A stretch of DNA of 64,000 nucleotides. Origin: DATBDN01 sp963715995 (GTDB lineage Bacteria; Actinomycetota; Thermoleophilia; Solirubrobacterales; Thermoleophilaceae). The translations under genes were made by a program, and so were the position numbers. Each line of letters starts with the position of its first letter. Within the stretch, counting starts at the first letter, position 1. The notes beneath the pieces were generated by a model. The model did not search any database. It saw only the letters and a list, made by a program, of their open reading frames with translations, and had not been told where the DNA came from. Where the stretch lies: NCBI GenBank assembly GCA_963715995.1, contig OY970283.1, positions 2,604,001 through 2,668,000 of the forward strand, read 5' to 3'. Positions 1 to 12,227 of this stretch are shown here, one piece after another.

Positions 1-1060
1 GGTGGTCATGACGCTGAAGCGGCGCTCACCGCCTTCCTCGTGTGCGCCCGAGGTGCGCATGATCAGCGGCCAGCGCGGCCACGGCGTGAGGTCGTCGGAG
101 CGGTCGACTGGCGGCTCGGGCATGACCTCGAACTGGGTGATCGACGCTGGCTCCTGGCGGTGCGAGTTGCCGAGGCAGTCGGCGCCGGTGTCGCCGCCGC
201 CGATGATGACAACGTGCTTGCCGGCGGCTGAGATTGCGGTGTCCTCGTCGCCGTACTCCCCCGCCACCCAGCGGTTGCGCAGCTCGAGGTACTCCATCGC
301 GAAGTGGACGCCATCCAGCTCGCGCCCGGGCACCGGCAGGTCGCGTGGGATGGTCGAGCCGATCGAGACGACGACGGCGTCGAACTGCTCCATCAGCTCG
401 TCGACCGAAACGTCGACGCCGACGTTCACGCCGGGGCGCATCTGCACGCCCTCGGCCTGCATCAGGTCGACGCGGCGGTCGACGACCCACTTCTCGAGCT
501 TGAAATCGGGGATGCCGTAGCGCAGCAGGCCGCCGATCTTGTCGTTGCGCTCGTAGAGCGTGACCTCGTGGCCGAAGTAGTTGAGCTCGGCTGCGGCGGC
601 CAGGCCGGCGGGGCCCGAGCCGACCACGGCGACCTTCTTGCCCGAGCGCACGGCGGGCGGGCGCGGCACGACCCAGCCCTCGGCCCAGGCGCGGTCGGAG
701 ATGGCCTGCTCGATCATCTTGATCGTGACCGGGTCGTCGTTGATGTCGAGCACGCACGCGGACTCGCAGGGCGCCGGGCAGATGCGGCCGGTGAACTCCG
801 GGAAGTTGTTGGTCTGGCGCGAGACGGCCAGCGCCTCGTCCCACTTGCCGCGATAGACGGCGTCGTTCCAGTCGGGAATGATGTTGCCGAGCGGGCAACC
901 GGAGTGGCAGAACGGGATGCCGCAGTCCATGCAGCGCGCGCCCTGCTCGCGCATGCCCTCCTCGGGCAGCAGCACCGTGTACTCCTCGAAGTCGTGCAGG
1001 CGCTGGTCGATCGGGCGCTTCTGGTAGTTGACGCGGTGGATCCGCAGGAAGCCGCCGAGC

Positions 1061-1068
<8 letters not shown>
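1..1068 (-). CDS. gltD: Glutamate synthase (NADPH) small subunit GltD, 3'-truncated by the window edge
   Basis: Small subunit of NADPH-dependent glutamate synthase: it takes electrons from NADPH through FAD and iron-sulfur clusters and delivers them to GltB. 356 codons are visible; the C-terminal quarter lies beyond the left edge. The N-terminus carries two cysteine clusters (C46, C49, C54, C58 and C97, C101, C105), followed by an FAD-binding VVGSGPAG motif and an NADPH-binding GGGDTGAD motif near residue 300, the family's usual order. The ATG sits inside the end of gltB (ATGGGTGA, 8-nt overlap), so translation is probably coupled. The start is firm because the conserved MGELGGF N-terminus begins there. 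Confidence 0.95.
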
Positions 1069-5635
<4,567 letters not shown>

Positions 5636-5751
5636 ATGCAGGTCGGGGTGAGTTGAAGACCCCGGCCGAGAGACACGCCCCGTGGCGGCTTCGGGCCGAG
5701 AAACGAAAGCTGATTGTACGCAGGAGATCGGCGGTACGACCAGAAGTCGTC

Positions 5752-6324
5752 CTACTTGGCCTCGTCCGAGAGGCTGGCCCTGGATCGCTTCGAGAGGGCC
5801 TCGATGGCATCTGCCAGATGAACGGGGGCGATGTTGTAATCCCCGCTCTGGATGCGGATTTTGTGGGCTTCGTGGAGCACGTCGGCATGGGTGTGGCCGG
5901 CCGGGGGCTCGAAGCGGTAGGACGCAAGCTCGATCAGGAGCCCTAATGGGTCCTCGAAGTAGATCGAGTCCATGAAGCCGCGGTCCTTCACGCCCGAGTG
6001 CTCGATCCCCCGCTCGTCGAGGCGCTCGACCGCCTGGGCGAAGGTGGCCTGGGACAGCGCGAGGGCCAGGTGGTGGACGCAGCCGGGGTCGGTGGGCGTG
6101 CGCTCGGAGTTGGCCTTTGGATCGCGCTCCTCGTTCGTGAAGATCGTGATCAGGCGACCGTCGCCGGGGTCGAAGTAGAGGTGGCTCTCCTTCTCGTTGT
6201 CGAGGTTCGGCTGCTCGAACACGAACGGCATGCCAAGCACGCCCTCCCAGAAGTCGATCGACGTCTGGCGGTCGGCACCGACAAGCGTGATGTGGTGGAC
6301 GGCCTGGCTCTGGAGCTTCCTCAT
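5752..6324 (-). CDS. VOC-family (glyoxalase/extradiol dioxygenase fold) metalloprotein
   Basis: 190-residue protein of the vicinal-oxygen-chelate superfamily. Two beta-alpha-beta-beta-beta modules are visible: the first begins VHHITLVG (residues ~9-16) and the second CVHHLALALS (~82-91). LIELASY near residue 135 supplies the usual metal-binding Glu. The layout resembles ring-cleaving dioxygenase-like proteins, but the substrate cannot be told from sequence. Its ATG overlaps the stop of the citrate-synthase-like gene (ATGA), so the two are translated together and may share a pathway. The last ~25 residues are polar and outside the domain. Confidence 0.85.
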   Translation of the reverse strand: MRKLQSQAVHHITLVGADRQTSIDFWEGVLGMPFVFEQPNLDNEKESHLYFDPGDGRLITIFTNEERDPKANSERTPTDPGCVHHLALALSQATFAQAVERLDERGIEHSGVKDRGFMDSIYFEDPLGLLIELASYRFEPPAGHTHADVLHEAHKIRIQSGDYNIAPVHLADAIEALSKRSRASLSDEAK

Positions 6325-7058
6325 GGCTCGTACTCCACCACGTCTTCGGCAGCGTGCGCCATCTGGAAGCCGATCGAGTCCTGCTGCTCCTCGGCCAGGT
6401 GGCCGAGCAGGCTGGCCGTGCGGGCCAGGATCGGGACCGCCTTCACGATCGCCGGCCCGAAGCCGAGGTCAAGCAGCACGGCGGCCATCGGCATCGAGAT
6501 GTTCAGCGTCAGCGGCTTGCCCCACACCTCGTGGACGGCTTCGCGGAAGTCCTCTGCGAGCTGGGTGTAGTCACCCGCGACGCCGCGCTCGCGGGCCAGC
6601 TCGAAGATGCGCTCGGCGCGCGGGTCGAGCGGCTTGTGGACGGGATGGCCGAAGCCGGGGAGCTTGCCGCCCGCGTCGTGGATGCGCGTGGCGGCTTCGA
6701 GCGCCGTCTCGTTCTTGTCCTTTGTCTCGACGAGCAGGCGAGCGCACTCCTCGGTCGTCCCGAGCAGCACCGGCCCGCAGCCGAGGATCCCCGCAGCCAC
6801 AGCGCCCTGAAGCGAGCGGGGGTCGGCGGCCAGGGTCATCCGGGCGGCGACGTTGGTGGGCATCATCCCGTGCTCGGCGATGGCGACCAGCAGCAGGTCG
6901 AGGAAGAAGCGCTCGTTCTCGTCCGGAAGGCGGCCGACCAGAAGCAGGTGGAAGTAGTCGGTGAAGCCGACCTTGCCCATGAGGTCGTCGGTGAGGCTCT
7001 TGCCACGAACCTCGACGCGGTCGGGGTAGGCGCGGCTGATGTGGGTGACGGGTGGCAT
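6321..7058 (-). CDS. Short citrate synthase / citryl-CoA lyase family protein, catalytic Asp apparently missing
   Basis: 245 residues related to the C-terminal part of citrate synthase and to the short citryl-CoA lyase group. Family marks are the His in AEHGMMPTN and GFGHPVHK with H138 and the following DPR. The segment that in relatives reads N-V-D, carrying the catalytic Asp, reads N-I-S here (Ser188), so ordinary citrate synthase chemistry is doubtful. The chosen ATG is the first start where family similarity begins; longer readings run through the previous gene out of frame. It is followed by the VOC gene (ATGA overlap) and preceded by the glycosylase gene 25 bp away. C-C bond lyase/ligase chemistry on a CoA thioester is an inference. 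Confidence 0.75.
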   Translation of the reverse strand: MPPVTHISRAYPDRVEVRGKSLTDDLMGKVGFTDYFHLLLVGRLPDENERFFLDLLLVAIAEHGMMPTNVAARMTLAADPRSLQGAVAAGILGCGPVLLGTTEECARLLVETKDKNETALEAATRIHDAGGKLPGFGHPVHKPLDPRAERIFELARERGVAGDYTQLAEDFREAVHEVWGKPLTLNISMPMAAVLLDLGFGPAIVKAVPILARTASLLGHLAEEQQDSIGFQMAHAAEDVVEYEP

Positions 7059-7083
7059 GCGGCGGAGTATCCAGCGCAGAGGC

Positions 7084-8316
7084 TTACGGCCGGCGAATCG
7101 GCGAGAGCAGCCGCTTCTCGCGATCCAGGTGCGCCGCCCACTCGACGCGGTCTGCCCCCGCGAAGGCGAGGTACGCGCTGAGCGCGTCCCGCATCGCGTC
7201 GACGAAGCCCTCGGCACGACTCGGATCGAAGCCATCCTCCCACCAGAGGCCAAGCACCTCGACGCGACCGCCGTCCCGGTCGATCCGCGGCTCGATCCGG
7301 CCGACGAAGCGGTCGCAGAACACGAGCGGCAGGACGTAGTAGCCCCAGCGCCGCTTCTCGGGCTTGAAGAAGGCCTCCCAGACGTATTCGAACCCGAACA
7401 GCTTCGCGAGCAGCGGGGTGTCCCAGAGCAGAGAGTCGAACGGCGGGATGAACGCCACACTCGCCGGCAGCTCGCGTGCGCTCTCGAGCATGTGGAGCTC
7501 CTCAGCGAGGACGAAGCGCTTGCCGCGGATTCCCTCGACCTGGACCTGCACGAGCGCGCCCGACTCGATCAGATCCCGCAGCAGCTCGTCGCGGCCTACT
7601 CGCTCGGGAGTCGACTTGGGCGGCGCGATCAGGCCGAACGTGCCACCCGCGCCACCGGCAGCCAGCAGGCCGTGGGCCCGGTAACGCGACAGGAGCTTGT
7701 GCCGGACCTGGTCGCGCTCCGGCACCTCCTGCGCGAGCACCTCGGCAGGGAGCAGCCGCTCGAGCAGGTCGTAGTAGCGGCGGTTGCCCTCGCGTCGCGC
7801 GAGGCCGATCGTGCCTGTGACCGTGAACGACTCGAGGACCGCGCGCACGGCGTTCTCCGGCAACCCAAACCAGTCCTTCGTCGTCGGGCTGGCCTCGGGC
7901 TCGAAGGCCGCCGAGGAGAGCGGGCCCTCGGCCCGGATGCCCGCAAGCACCCGCTCGGCGACCTCGGCGTTGTCGGCCAGGACCTGCGCATGGAAGCGCG
8001 GCCCCTTGTGCCCGACCAGCCGGCGAAACCAGGGGAACTCGCTCGTCGGGACCAGCGACAGCGCCTTGTTGGTCGCCTCGAAGATCTCTCGGCGCTCGTA
8101 GAGCTCGTCGCACCAGGCGGGGTCGTAACCGGCCACGCGCGCATGCAGCACGAGGTCGTGGTTGCGGCCGGCGACCGCGATCGGGTCGAACTGGGTCGAT
8201 CCGAGCCTGCGAAGGACCTCCATGACCCCGTCTGGGCCTCCGGCGACGGATCGCGCAGGCGCGAGGAAATGCCGCTCGATCAGAAAGCGGCGTGCCGCGT
8301 CCGCAGCGACCTCCAT
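7084..8316 (-). CDS. AlkX/YcaQ-type winged-helix DNA glycosylase (HTH_42 family)
   Basis: 410-residue member of the HTH_42/YcaQ family, bacterial glycosylases that unhook alkylated bases and interstrand crosslinks. The QxD catalytic motif typical of the YcaQ (AlkX) branch is seen as QFD (Q42, D44), in place of QxQ of the AlkZ branch. Three winged-helix modules are expected along the length. ATG 8316 is preferred because longer readings would cross the terminator and rnpB. It is the first gene of a run with the citrate-synthase-like and VOC genes, with about 55 bp between the terminator and its start for a promoter. It is not next to an antibiotic cluster, which fits housekeeping repair. Confidence 0.85.
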   Translation of the reverse strand: MEVAADAARRFLIERHFLAPARSVAGGPDGVMEVLRRLGSTQFDPIAVAGRNHDLVLHARVAGYDPAWCDELYERREIFEATNKALSLVPTSEFPWFRRLVGHKGPRFHAQVLADNAEVAERVLAGIRAEGPLSSAAFEPEASPTTKDWFGLPENAVRAVLESFTVTGTIGLARREGNRRYYDLLERLLPAEVLAQEVPERDQVRHKLLSRYRAHGLLAAGGAGGTFGLIAPPKSTPERVGRDELLRDLIESGALVQVQVEGIRGKRFVLAEELHMLESARELPASVAFIPPFDSLLWDTPLLAKLFGFEYVWEAFFKPEKRRWGYYVLPLVFCDRFVGRIEPRIDRDGGRVEVLGLWWEDGFDPSRAEGFVDAMRDALSAYLAFAGADRVEWAAHLDREKRLLSPIRRP

Positions 8317-8372
8317 CGGGGCGACAGTAGCGCTGCTGCTGCCCTGGTCGACGCAGCAGCGGGAGGCATAGA

Positions 8373-8396
8373 AAAGCCCCGCCTGAGCGGGGCTTT
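8373..8396 (-). terminator. Intrinsic terminator of rnpB
   Basis: A perfect stem AAAGCCCCGC / GCGGGGCTTT with a 4-nt loop sits 5 nt after the end of the RNase P RNA. On the minus strand it is followed by TTTTC, giving a short U-tract. Because the stem is flanked by A's on one side and T's on the other it could work in both directions, but only the minus-strand RNAs need it. Confidence 0.85.
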
Positions 8397-8401
8397 CCCT
8401 T

Positions 8402-8738
8402 AGCCGGTCGGTAAGCCGGATCCTGTCGTGGACAGTCATCCATCTTTGCGACCTACCTGGGACTCGGCGGGCAGCGTCGACGTCCCTGCTTGGTCTTGCA
8501 CCTGGTGGGGTTTGCCTGGCCGCCGCGTCACCGCGACGCCGGTGCGCTCTTACCGCACCTTTTCACCCTTGCCGGCAACGAGGTTCACGTGCGACCCCGC
8601 TGCTTAGGCGGTTGTTTTCTGTGGCACTTTCCCGCGGGTTTCCCCGGGTCGGGTTGCCTCGACCACCATGCCCTTCGGTGTCCGGACTTTCCTCGAGCGG
8701 AGGTTTTCTCTCCGCCGCCCGCGACTGCCTGACCGGCA
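8402..8738 (-). ncRNA. rnpB: RNase P RNA, bacterial type A
   Basis: Catalytic RNA of RNase P, which trims 5' leaders from tRNA precursors. The minus strand carries the conserved GAGGAAAGTCCGGACACC block near the 5' end and GACAGGATCCGGCTTACC near the 3' end. The ends pair as helix P1 (GCCGGTC with GACCGGC), which sets the boundaries to within a few bases. Other conserved pieces include AAGGGTGAAAAGGTGCGGTAAGAG and AGGCAAACCCCACC-like stretches in the expected order. Length is about 337 nt. It lies 13 nt downstream of tRNA-Leu on the same strand and ends at a strong terminator. Confidence 0.95.
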
Positions 8739-8751
8739 AGTTCAAGGGTAA

Positions 8752-8837
8752 TGCGCCCGAGAGGATTCGAACCTCCACCCCGCAATTGCAGGACCAGGCC
8801 CTCAACCTGGCGCGTCTACCAGTTCCGCCACAGGCGC
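8752..8837 (-). tRNA. tRNA-Leu (anticodon GAG)
   Basis: 86-nt class II tRNA. The acceptor stem pairs GCGCCTG with CGGGCGC, the anticodon stem CCAGG/CCTGG encloses TTGAGGG with anticodon GAG, a long variable arm follows, and the T-loop is TTCGAAT. The discriminator is A, as expected for leucine, and CCA is not encoded. It reads CUC/CUU codons. Its 3' end lies 13 nt before the RNase P RNA, so both probably come from one transcript. Confidence 0.97.
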
Positions 8838-8914
8838 CTGTGGATCGGCGAGTCTAGCCGCCCGCCACGGGACCGGCGGACGCCCTGTTTCGCTTGCCGG
8901 AGCGGTTTCTTGCA

Positions 8915-8967
8915 CGAACACTTGTTGCCGTCCGACCGCCCCTCTACTGTTCACGAACACATGTTCG
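8915..8967 (+). promoter_or_regulatory. lexA promoter with two LexA (SOS) boxes
   Basis: A perfect Gram-positive SOS box, CGAACACATGTTCG, lies at 8954-8967, and a degenerate one, CGAACACTTGTTGC, at 8915-8928. A promoter-like pair TTGTTG (8922-8927) and TACTGT (8945-8950) has a 17-bp spacer. The degenerate box covers the -35 and the perfect box the likely transcription start, a layout suited to autorepression by LexA. The boxes are 39 bp apart centre to centre, nearly four helical turns. Confidence 0.88.
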
Positions 8968-8986
8968 AGCAAGCGAAAGGACCCTG

Positions 8987-9616
8987 ATGGCGGAGACCAA
9001 GCTCACCACGCGCCAGCAGCAGATCTTCGAGTTCATCAAGCGTCATACGCAGGAGAAGGGCTACCCGCCCACCGTGCGTGACATCGGGAAGGCGATCGGG
9101 CTCACGTCGTCGTCAACCGTGCATGCGCACCTGGCGAACCTCGAGCGGCTCGGGCTGCTGCGGCGGGATCCGACCAAGCCGCGCGCGATGGAGGTCATCG
9201 CCGACAAGGCACGGCGAGCCGTCCACCCGAAGGGGCTGCCGCTGGTTGGTCGTGTCGCGGCCGGCACGCCGATCCTCGCCGAGGAGAACATCGAGGAGTA
9301 CGTCGAGGTCTCACCGCTCGCAGGGGGCGACGCCGCTGACTTCGTGCTCGAGGTGCGCGGCGATTCGATGAAGAACGCGGGCATCCTCGACGGCGACACC
9401 GTCGTGGTGCGCAAGCAGTACTCCGCCAACGACGGCGACATCGTCGTGGCGATTCTCGGCGAGCAGGATGCCGAGGCCGAGGCGACGGTCAAGCGCTACT
9501 TCCGTGAGCGCGACCACATCCGCCTCGAGCCGGAGAACGAAAACTTCGAGCCGATCCGCAGTCCTGACGTGAAAGTCGCTGGGCGAGTGATCGGCGTGTT
9601 CCGGAGGGTCACATGA
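8987..9616 (+). CDS. lexA: LexA repressor
   Basis: SOS repressor of 209 residues. Residues 1-70 form the winged-helix DNA-binding domain (TTRQQQIFEFI, then SSSTVHAHLANLERLGLL as the recognition region). The self-cleavage site is Ala92-Gly93 in VAAGTP, and the catalytic dyad is Ser127 (GDSM) and Lys169 (TVKRY). ATG 8987 follows an AAAGG ribosome site by 6 nt and begins the conserved N-terminus; upstream in-frame starts would read through the operator. It is autoregulated through the two boxes just upstream, and its stop overlaps the ATG of the next small gene. Confidence 0.97.
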   Translation: MAETKLTTRQQQIFEFIKRHTQEKGYPPTVRDIGKAIGLTSSSTVHAHLANLERLGLLRRDPTKPRAMEVIADKARRAVHPKGLPLVGRVAAGTPILAEENIEEYVEVSPLAGGDAADFVLEVRGDSMKNAGILDGDTVVVRKQYSANDGDIVVAILGEQDAEAEATVKRYFRERDHIRLEPENENFEPIRSPDVKVAGRVIGVFRRVT

Positions 9617-9858
9617 CCGGGCGAGCGGCAACGCTCGCAACGGCGCGCCCGCGGACGGAGATCGGGTGGGGCGGTCAGGCGTCTGGAATCTCGCCTGCCG
9701 CTGCCGCCGGCACCATGGGCTCGACGCTGGAAACCCTGGTCCAGCGTCTCTGGGAGGGTCTATGGGCCGGCGGCGCCCCCTGCCCATTGTGTAGTGGTCA
9801 GTTGCGCCTCTCTGACGGGCGCGGTGTCTGCAGCGGTTGCGGTTCGGCGCTCACCTAG
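9613..9858 (+). CDS. Small putative zinc-ribbon protein, function unknown
   Basis: 81-residue ORF whose ATG overlaps the lexA stop (ATGA), so it is coexpressed with lexA and probably SOS-linked. The C-terminal third has two metal-knuckle pairs, CPLC and CSGC, separated by about 13 residues, a plausible single zinc ribbon. The N-terminal half is low-complexity, rich in Ala/Gly/Thr, with a short amphipathic stretch around LETLVQRLWEGLW. I do not recognise the family; the knuckles and the coupling are the reasons to call it real. Confidence 0.6.
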   Translation: MTGRAATLATARPRTEIGWGGQASGISPAAAAGTMGSTLETLVQRLWEGLWAGGAPCPLCSGQLRLSDGRGVCSGCGSALT

Positions 9859-9859
9859 C

Positions 9860-9963
9860 GTCGGCGGGCTGCACCGGCGCCTGCCTGCGTCCCCGGTCGG
9901 CCATGTGCGAAGTCGGCGGGCTGCACCGGCGCCTGCCTGCGTCCTCGGTCGGCCATGTGCGAA
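9860..9963. repeat. Two tandem 52-bp repeats downstream of the lexA operon
   Basis: Units at 9860-9911 and 9912-9963 are identical except for one base (C/T about 33 bases into the unit). Each begins GTCGGCGGGCTGCACCGGCG and ends GGTCGGCCATGTGCGAA. A diverged, partial third copy may follow (CCTGCGTCCTTGGCAGCC). The array sits between the convergent zinc-ribbon gene and ctaA, a 175-bp stretch with no other gene. Near-identity of the two units suggests a recent duplication. Confidence 0.85.
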
Positions 9964-10033
9964 GCACTATGGCCTCCCTGCGTCCTTGGCAGCCCCCGGT
10001 TCGCATCGCCTTTCGGCGCTCGGAGGACTCCGT

Positions 10034-10990
10034 TTAAGCCGTCGTGCTCAGCGCTTGAGGTCTCCGCTCTGATGCCTCCGCTCTCCTTGGCTCCAGGCGA
10101 CCTGCCGTTGCGACCGTCCACAGGACGGTCATCCAGGTCAGCGTTGCGCTTGCGACGTGGATCCAGACGAGGCCTGCCGGCAGATGCAGCTCGTACTGGG
10201 TGATGCCCAGTGCTCCTTGGAACCCGAGCATTCCGAGCAGGAATGTCAGCGGGCGCATTGCGCGACGGTCGCCGCCCTCGCGGCGCAACAGCAGCCACAC
10301 GCCAACGGCTGCCAGGCCGAAGATCGTGGCCATCGCGCCGTGGCGCTGCACGAGCCACTCGAGCGTGTGGCTGCCCTTGAAGGTGAAGCGGCGGACGAGC
10401 TCGCCTGCGTGCGCGCCGGCGTGTGGGCCGGCCGCGGTCGACATCGTTCCGAGCACGATCGTCGCCTGGCCGAGCGGGACCAGAGCGCGGACCGCCCAGA
10501 CGCCGAGGCGGTCGTTCGACGGAGTGCGCTCGCCAGGCTCGTAGCGCGAGCACCACGCGAGTGCGAACGCCGCGTCGAGCAGGATCATCGACAGGATGAA
10601 GTGCGACATGACGAGGCCCGGCGCGAGGTCGTGGCGCACCACCTCGCCGCCGAGCACGGCCTGACCGACCACGCCGAGCGGCAGCAGTGCGCCGAAGAAC
10701 GCCAGATGCCAGCGGAACGGGCGGCGGCGGAACGCCAGCGCGCTCGCGGCGATGACCGCGATGCCGACGAGCCCGGAGAGCATCCGGTTCGTGAACTCGA
10801 TGACCGCGTGCGTCTCGAGCGGCGCCACCACGCGTCCGTAGCAGCGCGGCCAGTCCGGGCAGCCGAGCCCCGATCCGCTGAGCCGGACAGCTGCTCCGGT
10901 CGTGACGATGAGCGCGAGCAGGACCAACGAGAGCAGGGCCACCTGCTGGTAGCGCTCGGGCGAAATCGTCAGCTTGCGAACGCGGGTCAC
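10034..10990 (-). CDS. ctaA: Heme A synthase (COX15/CtaA family)
   Basis: Integral membrane enzyme that oxidises heme O to heme A for aa3-type cytochrome oxidase. The 318 residues hold about eight hydrophobic segments in two four-helix halves. Conserved points are the cysteine pair in GLGCPDWPRCYGR after the first helix (the redox pair seen in Gram-positive CtaA), ETHAVIEFTNR with a heme-ligand His, and later histidines in MSHFILS, HTLEWLVQRH and WIHVASA. The start is a GTG. It stands alone on the minus strand; the ctaB and cta oxidase genes are not in the window. Confidence 0.93.
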   Translation of the reverse strand: MTRVRKLTISPERYQQVALLSLVLLALIVTTGAAVRLSGSGLGCPDWPRCYGRVVAPLETHAVIEFTNRMLSGLVGIAVIAASALAFRRRPFRWHLAFFGALLPLGVVGQAVLGGEVVRHDLAPGLVMSHFILSMILLDAAFALAWCSRYEPGERTPSNDRLGVWAVRALVPLGQATIVLGTMSTAAGPHAGAHAGELVRRFTFKGSHTLEWLVQRHGAMATIFGLAAVGVWLLLRREGGDRRAMRPLTFLLGMLGFQGALGITQYELHLPAGLVWIHVASATLTWMTVLWTVATAGRLEPRRAEASERRPQALSTTA

Positions 10991-11080
10991 GCCGGAGGCG
11001 GACGATAGCCGCGCCGGGTTAGCGGCCGCGACGGGAGCGCCCCCTCGGCAGGAGCAGCCGGGGTCGGCGGAGCGAGGCCC

Positions 11081-11845
11081 TCAGAAGCCCTGCGGATGCC
11101 GCACGACGAAGCCGGCCGTGGAGCGCATCGCCGACTGCCAGCGCGTCCCGGTCCGCAGGCCGCCGGTGTCGAAGCGCAGCCCTGCGACCGTCATCCATGC
11201 GTGGGTCGCGCTCGCGTAGATCGTGATCCAGCGTCCCTTGCCCGCGGCGCCGTAGTGCTCGAAGCGGGTCGAATCGAGCGGCTGGTCGAGCAGCCCGGCC
11301 GCTGCGAGCGCGAAGGAGACGGAGCCCGAGCAGTCGTAGCCCTTGTCGCGCCACGCGCCGTGGCCCCCACCCCACTTGTACGGCGTCAGGGCGATCTGGT
11401 TGGCGGCTTGGACGACATCGATGACGGTCTGAGGAGCGTCGAACGGGGCGGCTGCCTCGCCACTCGAGATCACCGCGGCGCGCTTACCGGTTGTCGGCGG
11501 GATCGTGGCGAGGTACTTGCGGAAGCTCACGAGGTCGCGCTGGATCTCGGCGTCGCTCGGGGCGTGGCTGTTGCCCGTGCTTGCCGCAGGCTCATCGCTA
11601 CCCGACCCCGGCGGCACCGCCACGACCACCTGCGCGTGGGAGCCACCGCCGGCGGAGGCCGCGGAACCGGCCTTGGTGCGCTGCTTCGCGATTGCGGCGG
11701 GGTCGAGGTCGACCTGTTGCCCACCGCGCGCGAGCAGCCGAGCGGGCGCGATTCCCGATGACGAGCCACCGCCGAGCAACGCGAACGCGCCGCCCAGGAC
11801 GACCACCACGACCAGTGCCGCGGCGGCGATTCGTCCCCGTCCCAT
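11081..11845 (-). CDS. NlpC/P60-like peptidoglycan hydrolase, membrane-anchored
   Basis: 254 residues. An N-terminal hydrophobic helix (residues ~5-25) is a signal or anchor, followed by a disordered Gly/Ser/Ala-rich linker. The C-terminal ~110 residues form an NlpC/P60 papain-like fold with nucleophile Cys172 in YDCSGSVSFAL and His215 in THAWMTV. Such enzymes cut stem peptides of peptidoglycan. ATG 11845 is chosen because it opens the signal sequence; the long upstream reading is out-of-frame background. Confidence 0.85.
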   Translation of the reverse strand: MGRGRIAAAALVVVVVLGGAFALLGGGSSSGIAPARLLARGGQQVDLDPAAIAKQRTKAGSAASAGGGSHAQVVVAVPPGSGSDEPAASTGNSHAPSDAEIQRDLVSFRKYLATIPPTTGKRAAVISSGEAAAPFDAPQTVIDVVQAANQIALTPYKWGGGHGAWRDKGYDCSGSVSFALAAAGLLDQPLDSTRFEHYGAAGKGRWITIYASATHAWMTVAGLRFDTGGLRTGTRWQSAMRSTAGFVVRHPQGF

Positions 11846-11906
11846 CAGGTGCCCGCGCACGGGAGGGAGGCTACGCCAGCAGTTGTCCGGTGACGCCGGC
11901 TCGGCG

Positions 11907-12206
11907 TCAGCCCGCGAACGCCACGGGGCCGCAGGCCAGCACGTCGCTGACGAGCTCCTCGGCCGTGTCCTCGTCCCAGCGACCGGATTCGACCAGCTCG
12001 ACCGCAAGGTCGGCGATCTCGTCGGCTGCGTCGCGCGCGGCGCCGTCCAGCTCGACGTCCTCGCAGAAGAAGAGCGAATCGGCGGCCTCCCGGATGCGCT
12101 GCATCTCGTCGACCCGCAGCTCCTCGCCGTCCGATCCTCCAAGAATCCGGACGACCCGGCCGTATGCCTCGGCTCGCCTGCTGGTCACGCACACGAGGGT
12201 AGCCAT
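11907..12206 (-). CDS. Small acidic hypothetical protein
   Basis: 99-residue acidic protein, mostly predicted helix, not recognised. It begins MATLVCVTSRRAEAYGR and carries Asp/Glu-rich helices such as DEIADLAVELVESGRWDED. There is no signal peptide or membrane segment. It lies between a secreted protein gene (21 bp upstream) and the NlpC/P60 gene (61 bp downstream), all on the minus strand, so it is probably in the same transcript. Reading-frame statistics and spacing favour a real gene. Confidence 0.6.
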   Translation of the reverse strand: MATLVCVTSRRAEAYGRVVRILGGSDGEELRVDEMQRIREAADSLFFCEDVELDGAARDAADEIADLAVELVESGRWDEDTAEELVSDVLACGPVAFAG

Positions 12207-12227
12207 CTCACGGACGGACGTCGCGGG

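Noticed and set aside
5736..5750. Small hairpin (ACGAC/GTCGT, loop CAGAA) just after the VOC gene
   Set aside because: Only 5 bp of stem and no U-tract; not convincing as a terminator.
8317..8439. Longer start for the AlkX-type gene
   Set aside because: It would run through the rnpB terminator and into the RNase P RNA; the conserved protein begins at 8316.
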